This document shows, piece after piece, positions 12,601 to 22,900 of a stretch of 29,356 bases of DNA (position 1 is the first letter of the stretch; each line of letters opens with the position of its first letter). Source of the DNA: a virus. Location: IMG/VR virus record IMGVR_UViG_3300044961_000066, positions 1-29,356 of that record; one strand, written 5' to 3'. The notes under the pieces are model-generated. The model made no database searches. It was not told the DNA's origin and saw only the letters and a list, made by a program, of their open reading frames with translations. A program made the translations under genes and the position numbers.

Positions 12601-13955
12601 ATAGTTAACCTCTTCATCTCATGATAGGTCATTCCATAATACACACGCATGGGATACTTGCCACCTTCGGTAAGAACCCGAAGCACGGACTGAATCAACT
12701 CTTTTCCGTCTTCAATCGAATAATCAAATAACACGCTGTCATAGGTGTATAATATGGGAACCGATTGTTTACCCTCAAACAACGGCATCATCTCCAACAT
12801 CATCTTCAAATTTCGTTCTGTTTCTGCTAACTGAATGATATAATTGAAGATTTTTGATGGTGTAACGTCCTCAATGTCATCCTTGTAAATCTTACGCTTG
12901 AAGTATGGCGAAGTTACATAGCCGTTCATGCCGATCAATACACCCAACATATCAATATAGTCATAAACTTTTCGGAAAAACTCAGGAACATTTGTATCGC
13001 GTGATTCTCCATACAAAAGCGAGAATGTAATTGCCTTACCTTCCTCATATTCTTCCGGTGTCAGTTTATCTTTACCAAAATATTGTTGACCAAGATGTTC
13101 ATGGACTGGTTGATTCGGCGGAAACTCATATCCAATAATGTCGGCAATGAGACGCAAATGAAAACTCTCAAAATCCATCATCACTAACATTCCATTATCA
13201 AACCGACTTTGGAATATTTCTCGAACACCATCTTTTTTGTTCAATGCAGCAAAATTAATGTTGCCATATCGATTTGAGACACGTCCTGTTGTGGTATATG
13301 GATTATATTCTGTGTATACTCTATTGTGTCCGTCCACATACCGACGAACTCGCGGTCCATATTGATCTATCAACTTTTCTGTATTCACGGCAATTCCAGG
13401 TCGTTCTAAATGCCATAAACATGGAATTGCAATATCGTTGAGAAATTTATATTGTGGTTCTGTGATCAAGTATTGATAGTTTTTTACAAGTTCATCAAAA
13501 TGAGCAAAAACGCTCTCCATGTATACAATGTGTTGCATAATGGGGACAGCCTTATTCAAATTTTTCTGCTTTTCCATAGTTTCATACATCATTCGATGAA
13601 CCGATGTGAAGAATTTTTCATCTCCTGCTACCGCCTTGAATTGCAAATATTCCAAGGACGATAGATCATAGATGTTGTCTAATTGAACTATGTGTAAAAG
13701 ACGTTTTTTATTGGGTGTCCAAACACGCCGGCAGACCCGTAGACGAGACAAAACCGATATATCAAGGTTTACTACCTCGTTATGATTACATGCAATTAGA
13801 AAACTATTTACGGCGCTAAAAACGCCAAAGACGCATGCCTGGTTCATTGCAGGATGCGTCTTGTGGTCAGAGAAGATTGGTATAACGAAAACATCTTTAT
13901 CTGCCAATCCGTCTGTAACCGTTTCCCACTCCGTAACCGTTTCAATAATGTTCAT
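12597..13955 (-). CDS. Family A DNA polymerase, compact
   Basis: A 452-aa polymerase. Motif A is MMDFESFHLRLIAD (catalytic Asp at about 261), preceded by the primer-template segment NPYTTTGRVSNRYGNINFAAL. Motif B is GKAITFSLLYG (Lys about 307, Tyr-Gly about 315-316). Motif C is YTYDSVLFDY (Asp about 406), in which the usual His-Asp-Glu is Tyr-Asp-Ser. The N-terminal about 150 residues sit where a 3'-5' exonuclease would be, but I cannot see intact exonuclease motifs. There is no 5'-3' exonuclease domain; that activity is encoded separately at 7083-8153. I chose ATG 13955, which overlaps the upstream stop as ATGA, rather than an earlier TTG (13967). Most T4-like phages use family B, so this is unusual. 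Confidence 0.85.
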   Translation of the reverse strand: MNIIETVTEWETVTDGLADKDVFVIPIFSDHKTHPAMNQACVFGVFSAVNSFLIACNHNEVVNLDISVLSRLRVCRRVWTPNKKRLLHIVQLDNIYDLSSLEYLQFKAVAGDEKFFTSVHRMMYETMEKQKNLNKAVPIMQHIVYMESVFAHFDELVKNYQYLITEPQYKFLNDIAIPCLWHLERPGIAVNTEKLIDQYGPRVRRYVDGHNRVYTEYNPYTTTGRVSNRYGNINFAALNKKDGVREIFQSRFDNGMLVMMDFESFHLRLIADIIGYEFPPNQPVHEHLGQQYFGKDKLTPEEYEEGKAITFSLLYGESRDTNVPEFFRKVYDYIDMLGVLIGMNGYVTSPYFKRKIYKDDIEDVTPSKIFNYIIQLAETERNLKMMLEMMPLFEGKQSVPILYTYDSVLFDYSIEDGKELIQSVLRVLTEGGKYPMRVYYGMTYHEMKRLTI

Positions 13956-14365
13956 TCGCCTTGCCAAAATTTGATATAATCAGTAATAATTGTTTTTAAT
14001 CCCGGCATCCGTTCATCAGCAATTTCAACCGAAAGTCTATTTGCTGTTCGGACCCCTGTATAAAGTCTAGTCGGTGTGTTAATATTTGTCAACCCCGGCA
14101 CATCATCGATTTTTCCGCGAATCAACCAACGCAAACTTACTACATTGTATAGCTTGTTGTTGCTTAGATTTTGAAACGTGGGTTTACTAATTTCAACAAT
14201 TTCAGATGGGCTTCGTTGGTGGACGGGACGAGCAAAATATCGAACAATTTCACCGTTGTCAATGTCTTTTCGGTTGATTACGGGTGTATAATCAGGTACG
14301 TCCACAGGTAGTAGTGCCTGTGGACCTCCACCGAGGCGCTCATATATTTGAAACATCTCTTCCAT
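13952..14365 (-). CDS. Small structural protein of the baseplate block (137 aa)
   Basis: A 137-aa protein beginning MEEMFQIYERLGGGPQALLP. The family is not firmly recognised. It is soluble, with Pro-rich N-terminal and mixed beta composition and a final TDYIKFWQGE. It starts on a TAATG overlap with the hub protein stop, with GGAGG upstream, and ends in an ATGA overlap with the polymerase. Position directly after the hub gene suggests a baseplate or neck part, and it may physically link the structural block to the replication block in one transcript. Confidence 0.65.
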   Translation of the reverse strand: MEEMFQIYERLGGGPQALLPVDVPDYTPVINRKDIDNGEIVRYFARPVHQRSPSEIVEISKPTFQNLSNNKLYNVVSLRWLIRGKIDDVPGLTNINTPTRLYTGVRTANRLSVEIADERMPGLKTIITDYIKFWQGE

Positions 14366-17300
14366 TAGGTAATTACCTCCGCACCACCTTTACCATCATA
14401 CCAAAGCATCTTGAAATATCCACGTATCGTGGTTCTCCACCCACGTTCGCTTACATTATCTATGACTTCCGTAACTTGAAATACGCCATGTTTTTGAAAC
14501 ATGAATGGAATTTTATCTACGAAGAACCCGTCACCGATACTAATACCAGCAATGCCTTGAATTTCCACAGCAATGGAAGTCGTAGTTGGAAATGGCGACA
14601 CAAACTGATTTGGCAATTGACTTGCCACATATCCGTCTTTGGTAATATGGTTGACCATATCACCAAGATGATCCGCAATAAGATTCAAAATATTGTTACC
14701 AAATTTTCTGCTAACTTCCGCACGACGAAGTTCTGTGGCCTCTCGCTTGAATTCTTCTGTCTTTTTTTGTTGTTCAACCGTGTTTTGGGCCGGTGGTTTT
14801 ACTGGACCGGTGCTCGGCGGCGTAGATGTGAAGCCGGCATCACTATCACCAATCGTATTATTGCCCGATGGTTGTGGAAATGACCGAGTGACATCTTTAG
14901 GATCTACGGCTTCACCATTAACAATGATTTCGTAGTGAAGGTGTGGACCGGTACTACGACCGGTGCTACCAACCGTGCCAATTTGTTGGCCTTGACGCAC
15001 GCGAGAACCCACCTGAACCAACCGAGTTTGCATGTGACCATATCTGGTCTTTATACCATCACCGTGATCAAGCGTGATATAATTACCAAAACTATCAGAG
15101 AACGTGCTGATGATCACGGTGCCATCCATACTAGCAACAATCGGCGTGCCCGGTTGGGCTGCAATATCAATACCCTTGTGTGCTCGCACCACTCCATCCG
15201 TCGGGCCTACACGGGCGGGACTAAACTCCGATGAAATACGACCTTGTACCGGCATTATACGAGTAGAAAGTTTACGTTGTTGCGTTTCTGATGCTGTGCT
15301 AGTAGATAATGGGGCCGATACACTATTACGCTGTGGAGAAATTGTGGTATTGTCAGGTGTATTGGATTTAGGTAAATTTGAAGTTACCTTATTTGCCGCA
15401 GGTCTATTCTCATTACCTACAGTGGACGGAACTATACCGGTTGCATCTGGCTGTGTAATTAAAGTTTGCGTTGCTAAATCGGTACGAGTGGATATCGGTG
15501 CTGCTGGCTGACTAGGCATTGGATAATTTCTGTTTCTCCATTGCGTAATTTTATCACGTAGTCCATCTTTTAGATGTGTCCAGTTCAACAAAAACGCATG
15601 TGCGCTAGTGCTACCTATTAATGGAAACTTTTCTTTATATAATGCTTGGTCTTTTGGATCTAGTGATTGATACATAGATACCAAGTTCATCTGCGTTACA
15701 AGTTCGGGCGGGAATGCACTTTCAAACTCAATAGACAAACATTCACCGGCGCCACCAACATTAAACATATAGAATTTTTCATTTCTATGTTGTGTTCCAT
15801 ACTTGTGATCTACTACTTTGTATGTGGTATTTTCATCATCCCAGAACAATCGTAAATCCCAATATCCACCAACACTACGATTCATACGAGACAGAATTAG
15901 AGAAAATGCTTGGAACAAATCATTTGATACCAAAAATGACTCGCGAATACACCCGGTATTAATCCAAACACCTTCATTTAATTTACCGGCCCGGCCGCCC
16001 TCTACATTAGGTTTGGGCGAAAATAAACTTGTAGATGTAAAATTAGCAATAACTTTGGGATCTAATGTGCTGTTAATAAGCAACATGGTTTCTGGTTCTG
16101 CCGATCTGAGTAGTGGATGATATCCCACATAATCATCGGGTAGTACCGTTTTCAGTTGTGCGTAATGTTTAATTTCTTCTTTAATCGCAGGATTTTTGAT
16201 TGTAGACAACATATCATCCAACAAATCTTTTGTCATGAAATCCCAACTTACAAATGCATAATCACTTGGATTTTGATCAACTTTACTTAAACTGCTTGGT
16301 TGTTCTGCAATACTACCGTCTTTCCATGCCGTACCAAGTTGTCGTGTAATGCCGCTTGCATTGTTTTTAAGAGACGATTCAATGAACAATTGAAATCTAC
16401 CTTCTTCAAAATAATCTCGGATCGTGGTGATGTTGTGATCTTCGGGTGTGACTTGATCCACAAAAGTTCTATTGATACTCAATCCCCAGATGTTTTCACC
16501 TTGTGAGACAATCTTGGTGGTACACTTGTAGATGCCGGTTTCCGATTCAAGATCAATTTGAAAATTAGACACCACTCCTACAATAAAATCGTAATTACCA
16601 TCATTAACTTTATTAAAAGCTTCAATGATATACTCACGGCCACGCTGTTTTAGTAATTGGTCCGGTGAGCCTACAGCACCAACAGCATATAATAGATTAT
16701 TCCAAACCGCCGCGTGTCCTTGACGAAATGGTAATACATTCTTGATTTGCTTATCAGAAAATTGATTACCAATTTCAAGAATTACATAATTTCCCGTACA
16801 CAAAAAATGATTGCGTAAGAACTCGAGCTGTCCTTGATTATAACATTGCCACTTTACTGTAGCAATCAGTGGTTGTCCAAGACCACGACGAATAATAGAT
16901 ACGCCGGTAATACCAGGAATCGGATGTGCGGCATTTGGAATTTTACTAAGTTGTTCTTTTGATAGCTCTTCTACGGCGTTTACGGCATCGGCATAACCAA
17001 AAGTTGGTGAGAAAAATGGTTTAAACGAATCTACATTTGGACTAATATCATCAGCAAAAATTAATTTTTTATTATGAATGCCGGTGCCAGGATCTTTTGA
17101 TCGAGAGTAGGCATGTCCTACTACTTCTCGACGAGTCCCATAGGTCAAATCAAATATATTAGATCCATCGGGTCCATCAGGATTGTCAAATCCATGCAAA
17201 CCCAACGAAAAGAATACATAATCCATTGCTTCATCTTCCATACAACTCGTGAAACGAACAAATGGAGCAACTATCGGTGTTGGAATTTCAGTATTTTTTC

Positions 17301-17373
17301 TTCTTCGCAATTCGTCCACAACAAATGGACGAAATGCATTGAATTGTGGAAATGGCTTGCGTTTATCTGACAT
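14365..17373 (-). CDS. Baseplate hub/tail protein with M23 peptidase domain
   Basis: A 1002-aa structural protein. About residues 705-835 form a LytM/M23 zinc metallopeptidase domain: GRISSEFSP, HKGIDIAAQPGTPIVAS (first zinc His and Asp), GNYITLDHGDGIKTRYGH and the closing HLHYEI with the second His pair. This fold cleaves peptidoglycan cross-bridges. The remaining about 700 N-terminal residues look like a baseplate/hub body, and a Ser/Thr/Pro-rich linker (about 625-700) joins the two. The C-terminal 100 residues (FPTTTSIAVEIQGIAG and WRTTIRGYFKMLW) resemble baseplate beta domains. It probably drills the host wall during DNA injection, the counterpart of T4 gp5 lysozyme with a different enzyme class. 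Exact T4 orthology is uncertain. Confidence 0.85.
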   Translation of the reverse strand: MSDKRKPFPQFNAFRPFVVDELRRRKNTEIPTPIVAPFVRFTSCMEDEAMDYVFFSLGLHGFDNPDGPDGSNIFDLTYGTRREVVGHAYSRSKDPGTGIHNKKLIFADDISPNVDSFKPFFSPTFGYADAVNAVEELSKEQLSKIPNAAHPIPGITGVSIIRRGLGQPLIATVKWQCYNQGQLEFLRNHFLCTGNYVILEIGNQFSDKQIKNVLPFRQGHAAVWNNLLYAVGAVGSPDQLLKQRGREYIIEAFNKVNDGNYDFIVGVVSNFQIDLESETGIYKCTTKIVSQGENIWGLSINRTFVDQVTPEDHNITTIRDYFEEGRFQLFIESSLKNNASGITRQLGTAWKDGSIAEQPSSLSKVDQNPSDYAFVSWDFMTKDLLDDMLSTIKNPAIKEEIKHYAQLKTVLPDDYVGYHPLLRSAEPETMLLINSTLDPKVIANFTSTSLFSPKPNVEGGRAGKLNEGVWINTGCIRESFLVSNDLFQAFSLILSRMNRSVGGYWDLRLFWDDENTTYKVVDHKYGTQHRNEKFYMFNVGGAGECLSIEFESAFPPELVTQMNLVSMYQSLDPKDQALYKEKFPLIGSTSAHAFLLNWTHLKDGLRDKITQWRNRNYPMPSQPAAPISTRTDLATQTLITQPDATGIVPSTVGNENRPAANKVTSNLPKSNTPDNTTISPQRNSVSAPLSTSTASETQQRKLSTRIMPVQGRISSEFSPARVGPTDGVVRAHKGIDIAAQPGTPIVASMDGTVIISTFSDSFGNYITLDHGDGIKTRYGHMQTRLVQVGSRVRQGQQIGTVGSTGRSTGPHLHYEIIVNGEAVDPKDVTRSFPQPSGNNTIGDSDAGFTSTPPSTGPVKPPAQNTVEQQKKTEEFKREATELRRAEVSRKFGNNILNLIADHLGDMVNHITKDGYVASQLPNQFVSPFPTTTSIAVEIQGIAGISIGDGFFVDKIPFMFQKHGVFQVTEVIDNVSERGWRTTIRGYFKMLWYDGKGGAEVIT

Positions 17374-17375
17374 AA

Positions 17376-17642
17376 TTATTTAGTTGGAATACGAATTTCT
17401 GATCCTGGATTAACATGCAGCCCGCCGTTAGTACGTCCGTTGAGTGCTGCCAGACGCCACCATTGTTGTGCATCTCCGTAAACATTCTTTGCAATAATAT
17501 CTAGTCTATCGCGTTCATTTGCATATATTACAGCATCAGTAATAGACTGTCGTACTACCGATGGACGAGCCGGTTTATACACCGTACGTCCATCTGGTAA
17601 TACTTTTACTTCAAGGTTTTGATATCGATCATTTGTTGACAT
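17376..17642 (-). CDS. LysM-domain baseplate protein (gp53-like)
   Basis: An 88-aa protein starting MSTNDRYQN at ATG 17642, with AAGG about 10 nt upstream; an earlier TTG (17648) is less likely. The second half matches a LysM module: the RDRLDIIAKNVYGDAQQWWR segment followed by LAALNG and the final IRIPTK. LysM modules bind glycan or help assembly, and T4-like baseplate wedge gp53 carries a similar fold. It lies 2 nt before the hub gene and after the 763-aa baseplate gene, in the order expected for baseplate components. Confidence 0.75.
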   Translation of the reverse strand: MSTNDRYQNLEVKVLPDGRTVYKPARPSVVRQSITDAVIYANERDRLDIIAKNVYGDAQQWWRLAALNGRTNGGLHVNPGSEIRIPTK

Positions 17643-17653
17643 ATGCAATTACC

Positions 17654-19945
17654 TTAGAAAGAAATTCCACCACCGCGACCACGGAAGCCACCACCGCCGC
17701 CAAACTGGAACGGCGTGCGTGCAGGAGCCGTTGGTGCCTCACGATTAATATCGGCCTGTGTGCCCGGTGGTCCACTTGATACGCTTGGTCTTGTGACAGC
17801 AGGTTGAGTTCGAACGGCTTCGCGAGATATACCGTATGGATAAAAGATACTACGTGTTCGCATCTGTCTCTTTTCAATAATACTAAATGTTACCGAAACT
17901 GTTACGCCCATTGGTGCTTGATAATTTTCGTCAATTTCCCATCCATCATCATCAAATTTGTAACTCAATGACTTAATGTAACCTGGTTGATCTACAAACA
18001 AATTACCGATTGTTAATTTTAAGAACGGTGGTACAATAAAGCCATTTGAATATGTTGATGGGAATGTCATACCTGTAAGGTAGTTAATCTTATTCCATAC
18101 GCTTCGCATTTCTTGTGGATGAAATGCTTGAGCACGAAATGAGAAACTTAATTCACGAACAACACCAACATACACAATATTACGCTCAATACGACCAATA
18201 TATTGTTGTTCGCTGACATTTGGGGAAATACTTTCATTTATATCCGTAAGAAATGCCTTGAATGGTACAATATTCTTGTTTATAAAATCATAAAACATAA
18301 AATCCGTTGTATCACCCATTGCCTTACGAATTTCTTCTACTTCTTCATCGGTGGGTTGATTATCTCCTTTACTTTCCACATATCCTATAGGAATAATTTC
18401 GGCTGTAGCGTCGTGAAAATATCGACCGTATAATTTACCACTACCCCGACCCGTAAACTTGACAGTGCGTGACGCCATATCATCTGGCATGGTGTCACCC
18501 GGCTTGAATCCACCAGCAATATTTAAAGTACGTCGTTCGCGACCAAAAGTACGTTCCTGTGTAAGTGTTTCAAATCCTTTCCACCACTCATATTGAGCAC
18601 CCTCTACAGTTTCTTCAAAGCTCATAGATTTTAATTTTTCTTCATATCGTGACTGAATAGACAAGTCAGGATATGTCATCAATGCTCGGCCCGGATTTGG
18701 TTCTGATTCATCCGGTGTGCTACCTTTAAATTGACGAGTTAACGCATCTATAGGGCTTCGAGGAACTGAATTACTGCCAAATAGTGCCCGACCGACAGTT
18801 CCAACCGCGTTTCCAACTTTGCGCCAGAAACTACTACGTTGTGCTTGTTGCTGTACTTGGTTTGTTAAATTGTTGTCTTTTTTCTTTTCGTCATATCCGG
18901 CATATTCATTTTTTGCTGATGCTGGTTCTACAGGTCCACCTTGTAGTCGCTTTGGTTTTCTCGTAAGTATTCCTTCTTGAGAAACCGGCACAATTCTTTC
19001 TTGTCCGGAAACACCCGTAGGTACATCCATGAATGTAATCATATTATTGATATATCGATCTACGCCTTTATCTGGATCGTTTTTATCAACAACGAAATAT
19101 CGCCATCCATTCAACCAGCTATCTTTATTGCCTCTTTTATCGTTTGATCCGAGATTTCTATTGGGTGCTTGCGTACCTCGTACCACTTGTTTAACGCCTT
19201 CGCCAATACGCTTTATGGCACCACGAACATTACCTCTACGAAGTTCAGCACCGGCTTGATCGAGTGGATTACCAGCTCGTCCCTGAGATCGGAAACCTCG
19301 CCATGTGGCGATAGAAAAAAACTGACCATCAAAATCAATTTCCGGTCGGTCATCAACAGCAAGAATGCCATTTTCACCTGCACCAAATACACTTCGTAAT
19401 CCAGAGACCGCTCGAGTAATACGGTTTGGTGGTAATAGATTCAACAAACCGGTTGGTCCTTTACCACCAATAAGACCTATAATAGCTTGTTCCTTGGTTT
19501 TTTTCTGCAAGCGGCCGGCGCTACCAGTACGACCGTCAACACCGGCACTCTTTTTGTTATCTGGGTCGGTTGGAGCAAGTCCGCTGGCACTGCCTAGTGA
19601 ACGACGTACTCTAGTAACACCGGGAACGTTACCTAATACAAACAACGGATTAACGATACGAGTTTCACTAAATGTATTACCAGTTTGTAATTCAGCCTGA
19701 CGTACCAAAAATAATACGCCATCACCGGAAGTCATAAATTTTTTTAGTCGTGTAAGATCGCGACGATATGACACCGATGTTGCAGCACCAAATCTCGTAT
19801 CATTTGCGGTTGCATTACGTTTTGGATCATTTGGTTTAATTTCAATATATGGATGATCACTACGGTTGGGTTCTTTGTTTGAATACCGACCGTAAATCTC
19901 ATTCATTTTTGCGTCAAACCGTTCCGTCATGCCTTTGAACGCCAT
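17654..19945 (-). CDS. Large baseplate/tail-tube-junction structural protein (763 aa)
   Basis: A 763-aa protein with no enzymatic motif. The region at about 570-715 (YIGRIERNIVYVGVVRELSF, QAFHPQEMRSVWNKINYLTG, PPFLKLTIGNLFVDQPGY) resembles the fold of phage baseplate-tail tube proteins that cap or nucleate the tube (T4 gp48/gp54 type). That assignment rests on general resemblance and gene order. The C-terminus is Pro/Thr-rich and ends in a Gly-Arg cluster (FGGGGGFRGRGGGISF). The N-terminal 400 residues contain charged, low-complexity stretches. Its ATG overlaps the tape measure stop by 1 nt (TAATG). Confidence 0.7.
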   Translation of the reverse strand: MAFKGMTERFDAKMNEIYGRYSNKEPNRSDHPYIEIKPNDPKRNATANDTRFGAATSVSYRRDLTRLKKFMTSGDGVLFLVRQAELQTGNTFSETRIVNPLFVLGNVPGVTRVRRSLGSASGLAPTDPDNKKSAGVDGRTGSAGRLQKKTKEQAIIGLIGGKGPTGLLNLLPPNRITRAVSGLRSVFGAGENGILAVDDRPEIDFDGQFFSIATWRGFRSQGRAGNPLDQAGAELRRGNVRGAIKRIGEGVKQVVRGTQAPNRNLGSNDKRGNKDSWLNGWRYFVVDKNDPDKGVDRYINNMITFMDVPTGVSGQERIVPVSQEGILTRKPKRLQGGPVEPASAKNEYAGYDEKKKDNNLTNQVQQQAQRSSFWRKVGNAVGTVGRALFGSNSVPRSPIDALTRQFKGSTPDESEPNPGRALMTYPDLSIQSRYEEKLKSMSFEETVEGAQYEWWKGFETLTQERTFGRERRTLNIAGGFKPGDTMPDDMASRTVKFTGRGSGKLYGRYFHDATAEIIPIGYVESKGDNQPTDEEVEEIRKAMGDTTDFMFYDFINKNIVPFKAFLTDINESISPNVSEQQYIGRIERNIVYVGVVRELSFSFRAQAFHPQEMRSVWNKINYLTGMTFPSTYSNGFIVPPFLKLTIGNLFVDQPGYIKSLSYKFDDDGWEIDENYQAPMGVTVSVTFSIIEKRQMRTRSIFYPYGISREAVRTQPAVTRPSVSSGPPGTQADINREAPTAPARTPFQFGGGGGFRGRGGGISF

Positions 19946-22900
19946 TATCCGTACCTATTCGCTTCCATTAGACCAGAACTGACCTTTCGGCCGTCAAGGT
20001 TAACGGCGATGCCACCAGAGCGCATCAAATTGATGAGTTGATCAATCTTACCTTCTAAATTAGCAGTATCCACTTTAACTTGTGTAGAGGATCCACCAGA
20101 AATATTAATGCTTGGGAGTCCAGCCACGGCACCCTGTAATCCAGAGTCCCCAGCACCACTGAACATACTCAAAATGTTGGGCATACCTTGAACGGTACCT
20201 AACATTCCTGCTGTCATAGATCCCATATTACCTAGATCTAATGGTGCAGCTGATGGCGCAGCTTCTTTCTTTTTTCCTCGACCAAACAATCCACCCAGTT
20301 TCTTACCTATACCACCTAAAACTTTCTTACCTACTTGTGCTACCGGACTCTTGCCAAGAAATCCCGTTACAGCTTTACCAACTCTACTGTTAGCAAGTTT
20401 ACTAATACCCTTGCTTGCCAATCCACCGAGCAATGTTCCACCGCCGGGCGATCCGACCATACCACCAATATTACCTAGATCTAATGGTGCCGAAGAAGGA
20501 GTCGTTTCTTTCTTTTTCTTTCGTCGAAACAATCCACCTAGCTTCTTACCAACACCGCCAATCGCCTTTCCAACTTTGCTGTTAGCAAGTTTGCTAATAC
20601 CCTTGCTTGCCAATCCACCGAGAGTAGATCCTAACAATGTTCCAACGCCGGGAATTGGAATCAACGATCCGACCATACCACCAATAGCTTTGCCGGCACC
20701 GGCCTTTAATAAGTTAGACCCAATACCTTTAATACCACCACCCTTCAACAAGCTACCTGCAATGCCACCGACGCCCGGAATCTTGCTTACTAAACCAGCG
20801 GCCTTATCCTTGAGTCCACCACTTAATAGGCCTGACACCTTGCCTGCAATACCCATTGATCCACCGAGCCGATTAGTGATTGATCCAAGAATGTTGCCAC
20901 CGCTCAATGATTTTGTAATAGAACCCAAAATACCATTACCATCAGATCCACCGGCAAAAGATTTAATACCACCCAACATTCCACCCGATGATTTATTACC
21001 ACCCAACCATCCGCTGATCATGTTCTTGCCTTTATTTACTAAGCCACCAGTAAGACCTTGAACTTTAGATTCCAATCCACCGACAAGATTTTGGACCGTT
21101 TGACCAATAGGACCAATCTTATCGGTTAGTCCCGATAGTTTTGATGATATGGTTTGACCAATATTACTGCCTTCAAAAAAACTACCAATTTTTCCAAGGA
21201 ATCCACCTTTATCACTTAGCGCGGCGCGAATATTCTGAACAATTCGATTTGAACCCATATTAAATGAGTTCATAAAACCATTGATAATATTGTTGATATT
21301 GCCTCGCAATCCACCGCCAACGGCTCGGCCCATTGCTGTCATTTGCGTTGGTGTAAGAACTACTTCGCCTCTTTCTAAGATGGCAATAGTTTCTTGAGGC
21401 TTTAAGTTTTTTAGGTCGGATAGACTATTACCTCTGCCCAACATATCTTCTCCGACGACGCCGCCTTCATGGAACACACCAGAATATTTCAAACCCAAAA
21501 ATGCCGATTTCATGAATGAGAAGAATCCAGGAGACTCGGCGGAGCCTGTCATTGTTGGGCTGGCACCCAATGCAGAACCGGAACGTTGGCGTTGCAGTTC
21601 ACGCATTGCAAAGTTGAAGTCTTTTACTCCGGCGGCCGCAGCGGCTTGCTTTAGTGCGGCCTCTTCGGCAGCTTTCTTAGAATCTTTCATTGCTGCGGTT
21701 TGTTCTTCCTGCACCTTCTTTGCCTCTGCATTTGTTTCTGCAAGATCGTTAGAACTTTTCGCTAGTTTAGAAATACCACGACCCAACTTTTCACCAAAAT
21801 AGGAACCAATGAATCCACCAACAGCGGTACCAATACCCGGCAAAAGTATACTACCTAAAATTGCACCGAGAGTCCCGCCGGCGGCGGTGCCTACTGCTCC
21901 ACCAATACCACCGCCCGTAGCAAGACTGGCAACGGCACCAATAAGTGGTGCCGCACCTCCAACACGTGCTCCGATACGCGCTGCTTTACCGACAGTAGAA
22001 AGCGTACCACGACTACGGAGCAACGTTCCGGTACGATTGAGATTTTTAAGAAGTTTACCTCTAGCTAAACCAACTGCATCACGTGCTCCCAAGTAAAGAA
22101 GAATTTTATTAACACCATCGGTGATCGCACCGACAATATCACTGCCAGTCTTCAATAATGAGTTACCAGCTCTCTTAAAGTTATTTTCCAAATCTTCTAC
22201 TGTTGGTTGACGTACCTTGGTATCGGCTTCGGTATTTGTTAACAAGTTTTGAATTTCTGTTAACGGCATACGCAACGATCCACTAACAGCATTCTGTAGA
22301 GAACGCGGTAATCTATCGAGTGAACCAACTCCGGTTCGTTGTAATAGCGTTTGTAATTCAGTTGCTACTTGTTCATTTGTTCCAAATTGTGCCGCGAACT
22401 GTAAACCAGAAATATTAAATCCAGGTAGGAATGTTTGCAATTTAGCAGCCGATTCCAAACTACCTTCAAAGTCCATAACCAAACTATCGGCCAGTCCGGC
22501 AATACTCTTCATGCTCACACCCATTTTATTGAGTGCTGCTACTTGACGAGCAAAACCATCCGCACCTTTATTGGCAAATCGTGCCAACTCATCAGTGTTC
22601 TGTGCCATTTCTTCAATAATGTCAGCAGGCAACTGACCGTTTACGTTTGCAAGAGCTACAGCATAACGTTGTGAGTATCTTACGAGTTCGGCATTACGAC
22701 CGTTCCAACGAAATAATTGGGCGTTAATTTTTGCGGCAGTTTTTTCGCTTACACCGTATGCATTACTGAGTTCAACCGTGCTTTCAATAAGTAAATTTGA
22801 TACATTCTTAATATTACCAAGATTTCTACCTAAACCAACTTGTGCCCGCGCCAAGTCTCCGAAACCAGCAACAACGCCGGTGCGGAAAACTTGATCAAGA

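Noticed and set aside
20351-21061. Long plus-strand ORF (236 codons), very Pro/Leu-rich
   Set aside because: It is the antisense of the Gly-rich C-terminus of the tape measure gene. Glycine codons read backwards give Pro, and it has no ribosome-binding context.
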